A DNA stretch of 64,000 nucleotides from Nostoc sp. UHCC 0870 (GTDB taxonomy: Bacteria > Cyanobacteriota > Cyanobacteriia > Cyanobacteriales > Nostocaceae): positions 3,039,501 through 3,103,500 of the forward strand of contig NZ_CP091913.1 in the NCBI RefSeq assembly GCF_022063185.1, written 5' to 3'. Each line of letters starts with the position of its first letter. Position 1 is the first letter of the stretch. Below, piece by piece: positions 41,184 to 50,400 of this stretch. Below the pieces are notes generated by a model that was given only the letters and a program-made list of their open reading frames with translations, was not told where the DNA came from and did not search any database. The translations under genes and the position numbers were made by a program.

Positions 41184-44100
41184 TTAGGTTTTTAATCGGG
41201 TTTGTCTTTGTTGGAGAAGTCTTTGTTTTCCGGTTTGTTGTTTGGATATTCTGTTTTCTATTTCTTTATCTGGTGTGGGGGTGTTTTGGGTTAGGTGTTT
41301 TGCTAGGGAGTTGATTGTGGGATAACGGAATAGGTCTACTAGGGGAATGTTTTGGTTGAGTTTTAGGTGTAGTTGTCCTTGTATTCTGACTATTAATAAG
41401 GAATGTCCTCCTAAGTCGAAGAAGTTATCATGTATACTGATGTTTTCTCTGCCTAATAATTGTTGCCAAATATCGGCTATGGTTTGTTCTATTTGTGTTT
41501 GCGGTGGTATGAAGTTATTAGTGGTTGTTAAAGGTAAATTGTTGGGTTTTGGTAATGCTTTGCGGTCTATTTTACCGTTGGGTGTGAGGGGGAATTTTTC
41601 TAATAATATGAATGCCGATGGCATCATGTATATAGGTAGTTTTTCTCCTAAAAATGTGCGTAGTTCTGTTTGGATAATTTCAGGGTGGGAGACTATATAG
41701 GCTACTATGCGGGGTTCTGTTGGTTCATCTTCTCGCAGGGTGACTACTGCTTGTTCTACTGCGGGATGTTGTGCTAGTACCGCTTCTATTTCTCCTAGTT
41801 CGATGCGAAATCCGCGAATTTTGACTTGGTAATCTAGTCTCGCTAAGTATTCGAGTTTACCATCTCTTAGGTAGCGGACGCGATCGCCTGTTTTATATAG
41901 GGTATTCTCACGCAGAGACGCAGTTCGCTGAAAGCGTTCCCGAAGGGTGGCGCAGAGAGGAGGAGTTTTGATGAGGAATCTTTCTGCTGTCAATTCTGGA
42001 CGTTTCCAATAACCTCTGGCGACTCCTGCACCACCTATATATAGTTCTCCTGGTACGCCAATGGGAACGGGTTGTAAATGTTCGTCGAGGATGTAAAATT
42101 GGGTGTTGGCGATGGGATGACCGATGGTTACGGGTTCATCTATACTGAGTTTCTGGGCTGCTGACCAAATGGTTGTTTCTGTTGGGCCGTATAGATTCCA
42201 GACTTCTTGACTGCAAGATAATAGCTGTTGGGCTAGGGTGTTATCTAATGCTTCGCCACCACAGAGGATTTTTAAGTCCTGTTTCCCTTCCCAACCACTG
42301 GCTAGAAGTAACCGCCAAGTTGCGGGGGTGGCTTGCATGATGGTAATTTGATGGTGTTCTATGCAGTTGGCGAGTTGGCGAGGGTCAACTAAGGCTGTTT
42401 GGGGGGGTAATACGACTTGTGCGCCTGCAATTAAGGGGAGAAATAATTCTAAGGCGGCGATGTCAAAGGCGATGGTGGTGACGGCTAAGAGTTTGTCGTT
42501 AGGGGTGATTGATAAACGTTGTTTCAGGTCTGTTAAGATGTTAACGAGCGATCGCGCTTCAATCATCACCCCTTTTGGTTGCCCTGTTGAACCAGATGTA
42601 TAAATTAAATAAGTTAGTTGTTCTGGTGTTACTTTAATTTGTGGGTCAAAGATTGGCTGCTGGCTAATATCTTCCTCTAATTCATCGAGGTTAATTTTTG
42701 CTGTTTTCTCAGTAATAATTCTATTTAAAGATGTCTGTGTGAGTAATAATATTAACTCTGCATCTGCCATCATGAAACGCAGACGTTCTGGGGGAAAGGT
42801 AGGATCTAGGGGTACGTAGGCTGCACCAGCTTTGAGGATACCGAGTAAGGCTATGATTAATAATGGCGATGAACGCTCTAAACAAACCCCAATTCTGGCT
42901 TCTGGTTTGACTCCCTGTTGTAGTAGATAATGGGCGATTTGGTTGGATTTGGCGTTTAATTCGGCGTAAGTTAGGGTTTTATCTGCAAATACAACTGCTG
43001 TCGCGTCCGGTGTTTGTTGTGCTTGCTGGCTGATGATTTCATGAACACATTGCTGGGGAATTTCCTGGGTGGTGGCGTTCCAGTCAATGAGTATTTGCTG
43101 TTGTTGGGTGGGACTGAGAAATGGGAGTGCGGCTAAAGTACAATCTCCCTGTGTCATTCCTAACAACAGGGTTTCTAACTGTTCTAAGATTTGGGTGATG
43201 GTGGTATGGTGAAAGCGATCGCGATCGTATAAAATTCTCAAAGCAAGCTGCGAATCGGAAACAGCATACAGTGTCAGAGGATAATTCGTCTGTTCCGTCC
43301 CTTGAATATTGCGAATTTCCAAAGATTCTAAAGACTGTTTCAGAGCAGGTTCAATAGGATAATTTTCAAATACCACCAAAGTTTCAAATAGTGGTATGGA
43401 TGGTGAAACTTCACTCCAACGATGAATATCTACTAAGGAACTATATTCATATTGCCGTATTTCTACTTGCTGAGTTTGTAGCTTTTGCAGCCATTGATAT
43501 AGTGTCTCTTCAGGAGAAACTAACACCCGGAATGGTAAGGTATTAATAAATAATCCCACCATTGCATCAGCACCATTCAGCGCACTGGGACGACCTGCAC
43601 TAACAGTAGCAAATAAAACATCTTTTTCCCCACTATAGCGACTTAACAACAATGACCAAGCACCTTGGACAAAGGTATTAATGGTTAATTGTTGTTGTTT
43701 GGCTAGGGTTTGCAGTTTGCTAGTTAATTCGACGGAAAGCTGAATATTTTCCTCGTGATAATGACTATGTAAATTATCGGGACGAACATCTATATTTTGA
43801 CCAACATTTAACCGCGTTGGCGACACAAACCCCTGTAATTGCTGTTTCCAAAAAGTCTCAGCTTCCGCCAAGTTTTGTTGCTGTAACCACCCAATATAAT
43901 CTCGATAGCGACGCGGGTTGAGTAAAATAGGTGTTTGTTGTTGACTATATGCTTGATAAATAACAATAAATTCTTTTAAAATTACCTGAACTGACCAACC
44001 ATCTAAGAGTAAATGGTGATAACTCCAAACAAACTGATAAACTTCAGATTTTAACTGAATGAGTGTCATTTGCATCAGAGGTGCTTGGGATAAATTAAAC

Positions 44101-44456
44101 CCCTGTTCTCGCTGTTTTTGTAGCAGATTTTTTAAAGTTTCTTGTTGTTGCTGAACTGAAAAATCACACCAATCAAGATGATTAATGTGACATTTTAATT
44201 GCTTACCAACTACTTGTAGAGGCTTTTCTAAATTATCCCAAACAAAAGCTGTGCGTAAAACAGGATGACGATTGATTAAATCTTGCCAAGCGTCCTCAAA
44301 AGCCGCAATATTTAAATTACCATGTAACTCATAACTTACCTGTACCACATAAGCACCAGAGTTAGGCGCATATAGACTATGAAATAACATACCCTGCTGC
44401 AAAGGTGAAAGGGGATAAATATCCTCAATCATTTTTTGATTTAGAGTTGTATTCAT
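41184..44456 (-). CDS. NRPS module C-A-PCP (gene C), predicted Gly
   Basis: A 1090-residue module. The C domain (about 10-440; HHLLLDGW) has the IEDIYPLSPLQQGMLFH start shared with genes B and G and typical here of proteins that follow an epimerisation domain. The A domain (about 475-980) has pocket D-I-L-Q-L-G-L-I-W, the Gly type, and is followed by a PCP with GGHSL. The start codon overlaps the gene B stop (ATGA), implying coupled translation. The A domain looks mosaic: upstream of the QATPATW motif it resembles the Gly domain of gene B (QTALVDP), and downstream it resembles that of gene F (ASGWEGKQDLKILCGGEALD). The C-terminal tail beyond the PCP is Gln/Arg-rich (KQQTGKQRLLQQRQTRLKT), perhaps a docking peptide for PKS2. 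Confidence 0.94.
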   Translation of the reverse strand: MNTTLNQKMIEDIYPLSPLQQGMLFHSLYAPNSGAYVVQVSYELHGNLNIAAFEDAWQDLINRHPVLRTAFVWDNLEKPLQVVGKQLKCHINHLDWCDFSVQQQQETLKNLLQKQREQGFNLSQAPLMQMTLIQLKSEVYQFVWSYHHLLLDGWSVQVILKEFIVIYQAYSQQQTPILLNPRRYRDYIGWLQQQNLAEAETFWKQQLQGFVSPTRLNVGQNIDVRPDNLHSHYHEENIQLSVELTSKLQTLAKQQQLTINTFVQGAWSLLLSRYSGEKDVLFATVSAGRPSALNGADAMVGLFINTLPFRVLVSPEETLYQWLQKLQTQQVEIRQYEYSSLVDIHRWSEVSPSIPLFETLVVFENYPIEPALKQSLESLEIRNIQGTEQTNYPLTLYAVSDSQLALRILYDRDRFHHTTITQILEQLETLLLGMTQGDCTLAALPFLSPTQQQQILIDWNATTQEIPQQCVHEIISQQAQQTPDATAVVFADKTLTYAELNAKSNQIAHYLLQQGVKPEARIGVCLERSSPLLIIALLGILKAGAAYVPLDPTFPPERLRFMMADAELILLLTQTSLNRIITEKTAKINLDELEEDISQQPIFDPQIKVTPEQLTYLIYTSGSTGQPKGVMIEARSLVNILTDLKQRLSITPNDKLLAVTTIAFDIAALELFLPLIAGAQVVLPPQTALVDPRQLANCIEHHQITIMQATPATWRLLLASGWEGKQDLKILCGGEALDNTLAQQLLSCSQEVWNLYGPTETTIWSAAQKLSIDEPVTIGHPIANTQFYILDEHLQPVPIGVPGELYIGGAGVARGYWKRPELTAERFLIKTPPLCATLRERFQRTASLRENTLYKTGDRVRYLRDGKLEYLARLDYQVKIRGFRIELGEIEAVLAQHPAVEQAVVTLREDEPTEPRIVAYIVSHPEIIQTELRTFLGEKLPIYMMPSAFILLEKFPLTPNGKIDRKALPKPNNLPLTTTNNFIPPQTQIEQTIADIWQQLLGRENISIHDNFFDLGGHSLLIVRIQGQLHLKLNQNIPLVDLFRYPTINSLAKHLTQNTPTPDKEIENRISKQQTGKQRLLQQRQTRLKT
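41910..41960. repeat. Expanded CAGAGGCG repeat in the gene C A-domain loop
   Basis: The repeat of the other Gly domains is interrupted here by CGCTGAAAGCGTTCCCGAAG, another common cyanobacterial repeat. The loop is lengthened (LCATLRERFQRTASLRE) between AERF and LYKTGD. It is a repeat inserted within a repeat. Confidence 0.85.
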
Positions 44457-47400
44457 TGCAAACCCTCCGGTGCAAAACTAATCATCCCCATCACCAAATC
44501 TAAAGTTTCTTGATTTAAATTAGCCAAGTCAAAATCAGAAGGTGTGTAACCTCCCACATCAGGTAAATGACAATGATTGATAATTGCTTGTAATCCTTGC
44601 TGGAAATTATTTGCTAATTGGGAAATAGTCTTTTGTTGATACTGCTGTTGACTATATATCCAATCAAACTGTAATTTACCTTCGCGGACAACCCCAATAA
44701 TTTCTATAGCATAGCGTCGAGTTTGTTGTTTATCTTGAGTTGTAATTCCTGCTAAGGGTAGCCATTTCAATTTTCCATTGTCTAAACCTAAATCTAATTG
44801 TCCTAAATAGTTAAAGCTGATTTCCGCTTGGGGTAAATCCCGCAAACTTTGACTTGCTTCACTATCATAAAGGTAGCGTAATATTCCATAACCAAATCCT
44901 TGATTGGGTACTGCGCGTAATTGTTCTTTAATACCTTTAAGCATTTCCCCCCAATCATCACTATCTTTTGATAAAAAACAGGGATAAATTGCTGTAAACC
45001 ATCCCACAGTTCGAGATATATCTATATCTTCACCCGGAAAATTACGACCATAACCTTCTAAATCAAGCAACACCAAAGGATTATCTATCCAATTTGATAT
45101 AGTAGCAGTTAAAGCCGTTAATAACACATCATTAATTTGTGTATTGTAGACCATAGGAACTTCTGTAAGTAAAGCTTGAGTATCTTCCACAGAAAGTTTT
45201 ATAGTCACAGTTTCAACATCAGCCACCTGATTACCACCATCAGGATAATCAATTGGTAATAGTTTGATTTCTGCGTATTTACTTGATAACCAATATATTA
45301 ATTCCTGTTTTAAACCTTCCGACCGAGCATAATCATATAACTTTTCCGCCCAACTTAGAAAAGAAGTAGTTTTAGCAGGTAAATTAATCGTCTGTTTCCC
45401 TAAAGCTTGTTGATAAGCAGTTTGAAAATCCGCCAATAAAATCCGCCAAGAAACCCCATCAACAACCAAATGATGAATAAGAATTAATAACCTAGACACC
45501 TCACCTAAATCAAAATGAACTACCCTCAATAAAGGAGCATCACCAATATTTAAACCAGCCTGTAACTCACCAGCAAATTCTTTAATTTTTATTTCCTGCT
45601 CACTCCCAGACAAACCCGACAAATCACAAAAAAACAAAGGAACATCCCCACTCACCTCAACAACTTCTCCTCCTATCTCTTCCTTTGCGTCTTTGCGCCT
45701 ACCCTGCGGGAACGCCAAGGGCGAATGCGCGAAACAATTCTTAAATCCAAATTGACACCGCAACATATCATGATGCAGCAATAACTTATTAATAACTGTA
45801 ACCAAAACTTCCTGTTGTAACTTCTCCCCAGACTCCAAAAACACCACCTGATTAAAATGATTCTGATTCACCAAATCCTGCTCAAAAAACCAATATTGAA
45901 TCGGAGTCAACCGCACAGCACCAGTAACCATAACCTGCGGCGGTAAAGTAGATTTATCAACAGTAACAACTGCTGCAAGTTCAGCAATAGTTTGATATTG
46001 AAAAAGCTGCTTAGGCGTTAATTGCAATCCCACTTGATTAGCCTTAGATATCAACTGAATAGCCTGAATTGAATCGCCACCAAGCGCAAAGAAATTATCA
46101 TAAATACCCACTTGGGACAAACTCAAAACCGATGACCAAACTTCTACTAACTTAGCTTCTATATCAGTACGTGGTACAGTTTCATCTGGAAAACTTGTAA
46201 TTTCCGGTGCTGGTAATTTCTGTTTATCCACCTTACCATTAACTGTCAGAGGTAGAGTTTCTAAAGCAACAAAAAAGTGAGGAATCAAATAATCAGGAAG
46301 ACGTTGTTGTAAAAATTCTCGTAGATTATCTGGTGTACTATCTGAAGGTATAAAGTAGGCTATGAGTTGTTGTTGACGCGCAATAACTATACATTCTTTT
46401 ATTGCTGGATGCTGATTTAATACAGCTTCAATCTCACACAACTCAATCCGAAATCCCCGGATTTTTACTTGATTGTCTAATCTCCCTAAGTATTCAATTG
46501 TACCATCAGGAAGGTAGCGGGCGCGATCGCCTGTTTTATAGATAGTGCTGTTAGCGGAAGCGGGGCGTTTAGCCCGTGCTGAGTTCTGAGTGCTGAGTAA
46601 ACAACTCTTTAATTTTGAATTTTGAATTTTGAATTTTGAATTGATTGGTTGATTTAAGTAACCACGCGCTAGTCCATCACCAGTAATATATAACTCACCG
46701 GGAACGCCTACAGGTAAGGGATTGAGGTATTTATCGAGAATATAAACTTGAGTATTATTGATAGGGCGACCGATGGGAACAGTGTTACCCTCACAGATAT
46801 CAGTCACACTATGACAACAGGTAAAGGTAGTATTTTCAGTAGGGCCGTAACCGTTAATTACACGACATTCAGGATGAGTTTGCAGCAATTTGTTAATATG
46901 CACAGTAGATAAAACATCACCACCAGCGATTAATTGTTTAACTGGTTTCAAACTCTCAAGATGTTCATCTACCATCAGGTGAAATAAGCCGGCTGTTAAC
47001 CACAAAGTAGTAATTTGGTAATCTGTAATAGCCTGTCCGATTTCTGCTAATGTGGGTTGTTGACTAGATAAAATCACTAAACGACTACCATTTAACAATG
47101 CTCCCCAAATTTCAAATGTAGAAGCATCAAAAGCTATGGGTGCGGCTTGGAGTATGCTTTCATCAGCACTTAAATTTACATAATTGCAATCTTTAACGAG
47201 TCGCACTACACCGCGATGGGGGATACATACACCCTTGGGAACTCCTGTAGAACCAGAGGTGTACATGACGTAGGCGAGATTTTCGGGTGTGGTGTGGTTG
47301 ACGGGGTTGTTTGTGGGGTACTCTGCTAAATTTGCTGTGTCTGTATCAAAACAGAAGATAGGTAAATCGGGTAATTGGGGGATGTGCTGCTGTTGGGTGA

Positions 47401-50400
47401 GTATTACCTGTATTTGAGCATCTTCAATTAGAAATTCTAGACGTTCTTGGGGATAAGTTGGATCTAAGGGAACGTAAAAACCACCAGCTTTGAGGATTGC
47501 TAAAATACCGATGATAAAATCCAGGGAACGGTGAGAAAAAATTCCTACGGCTATTTCTGGCTGAACTCCTAAAGATTTGAGATGATATGCAAGTTGATTG
47601 GCTTTGGTGTTGAGTTCTGAGTAAGTAATTGTTTGATGTTGATAAATAACTGCAATTTCATCACCAAATTTTGCAACTTGCTGCTCAAACAATTCTTGTA
47701 TGCAATGAGTTATAGGATTTGTTGGCGAAGTACTAAAATTGATGATTTGCTGAAGTTCTCCCTCACTCATTAAAGGTAAATCAGAGATGTTTTGACTAGG
47801 TTCAGAAGTCATTCCCAGCAAAATATTCTGCAAATGTTCTGTAAAACGGTGAATAGTTGTTTCAGTAAACAAATCACAGTTATATTCCCATTTACCTTGT
47901 AAACCTGCGTCTGTTTCCGCAATCATCAAGGTAATGTCAAATTTTGCAGTACCGCCATCAATTTCTAGGGGACTCCAACGCAAACCAGGAATTTCTATTG
48001 GCTGGGTTGGTGCATTTTCCACTACCAGCATAACTTGAAACAAGGGTGAATGAGAGAGCGATCGCACCACGTTCAACTCTTCTACTACCTGCTCAAATGG
48101 TACATCTTGATGGCTATATGCAGATAACACCATTTCCCGCACCCGTGGTAATAATTCCGCCACGGTGGGATTATCTGCTAGGGAAATTAACAGCGCAAAG
48201 GTATTCACAAAAAAGCCAATTAATCCCTCTGTCCCAGGATAATGACGATTAGCAACAGGACTACCAATGACGATTTTTTCTTGTTGACTATAGCGATGCA
48301 AGAGAATACTAAACGCCGAAAACATTACCATAAATAATGTAGTTTGCGTTTCCTGACCAAGTTGTTTAATTTTCTCTGCTAATTCCCCAGATATTGTAAA
48401 ACTATAACGCTGACCTCGAAATGTTTGAATAGCTGGACGCGGATAATCTGTAGGTAATTCTAATAGTTCTGGTGCTGACTCTAATTGTTGTCGCCAATAT
48501 TCCAGTTGATAGTTAAATTTATCATTTTGCGACCTTTGCCAAGCTGCAAAATCAGCATATTGAATTTTTAATGGTGTGAGGGGAGAAGGTTGTCCTTGAG
48601 AAAAGGCTTGATATATAGTCGCCATTTCCTGCGCGAATACATTAATTGACCAACCATCAGTAATAATGTGGTGCATAGTCAATAATAGGATATATTCGTG
48701 AGTATTTAAATATAATAATTTAGCTCGTAAAAGTGGACTGATTTCTAAATCAAAAGGTTGTTGACTTTCCTCTTTTGCAAGTTGTTTAACGAGTTTTTGC
48801 TGTTGAGATGGGGGGAGAAAACTTAAATCTACAACCGGGATATGGAAATTGATTTCTGTTGCAATGACAGCTATACCTTGACCATCGACATTGACAAAAC
48901 TGGTACGCAAAACTTCATGACGGTGGATAATTTCTTGCAAACTTTGTGTCAGAACATCAACATTCACATCACCAGTAAGTTGTAAAGCAGCAGCTACGTT
49001 GTAGGATGGGTTTTCAGGTTCGATTTGCGCCAGCATCCACAAACGTTGTTGAGCGAAGGAAAGCAATATTTTATCTGTACTTTCCCTCACAGGAATTGAG
49101 TTAGATAGGGATGTATTTAATCGAGAAGAATCAATTAAGTTTGCTAATTCAGCAATGGTAGGTTTTTCAAATATTTGTCGTAACGAAATATCCACCCCAA
49201 ACACCTGCTGAATTTGGGAAACCAGACGAATAACTAATAAGGAATGACCACCTAAAGTAAAGAAATTATCGGTAATTCCCACTGAGGTTAAATTCAATAT
49301 ATTCTGCCAAATATTCAGCAGTAATTCCTCTGTGGGTGTGCGTGGTGCAATTGTCTGTGATGATGTTTGGAATTGTGGTTTTGGTAATCCACGACGGTCA
49401 ACTTTACCGTTAGGAGTTAGCGGCAGTGCATCTAAGATGATAAATTGAGAAGGAATCATGTAATCTGGGAGATTCCTTGCCAAAAATTGCCGCAAATCTG
49501 TTATTTCTGGATTTTCTGAGACAATATAAGCAACTAACCGTTTATCGCCAGTGGTATCTTCCGTTACAACTACAATAGATGCTTGTACCTCTGGATGTTG
49601 GCTGAGTATGGCTTCTATCTCACCTAATTCAATCCGAAATCCCCGAATTTTTACTTGGTTGTCTAGTCTCCCTAAGTATTGAATTGTACCATCTGGGAGG
49701 TAGCGGGCGCGATCGCCTGTTTTATATAGGGTATTCTCACGCAGAGGCGCAGAGGCGCAGAGAGGAGTTTTGAGGAGAAATTTTTCTGCTGTTAGTTCGG
49801 GGCGATTTAAGTAACCTCTGGCGACTCCCGCACCACCAATGTATAGTTCTCCGGGTACACCGATGGGAACGGGTTGTAAATGCTGGTCAAGGATGTAAAA
49901 TTGGGTGTTGGCTATGGGATGACCAATGCTGACAGGTTGATCATGAGAAAGTTTTTGTGCTGCTGACCAAATAGTTGTTTCTGTTGGTCCGTATAAGTTC
50001 CAGACTTCTTGACCAGATGATAACAACTGCTGCGCTAGTGACTTATCTAAAGCTTCCCCACCGCAGAGAATTTTTAAGTCTGCTTTACCCGTCCAACCAT
50101 GAGCGATAAGTAAACGCCAAGTAGCCGGGGTAGCTTGCATCACCGTGATTTGCTGCTGTTCGATGATGGCTGCTATTTGCGAGGGGTCAACCAAAGCTGT
50201 TTGTGGCGTTAAAATAACTCGCGCACCGACAATTAAAGGCAAAAATAACTCTAAAGCCGCAATATCAAAAGCAATAGTCGTAATAGCTAACCAAGAGTCT
50301 GTAGAACAGATTCGTAACTGCTGCTGCAAAGCAGTGATCAGATTGGTGAGCGATCGCTGTTCAATCATCACCCCCTTCGGTTTCCCCGTAGAACCAGAAG

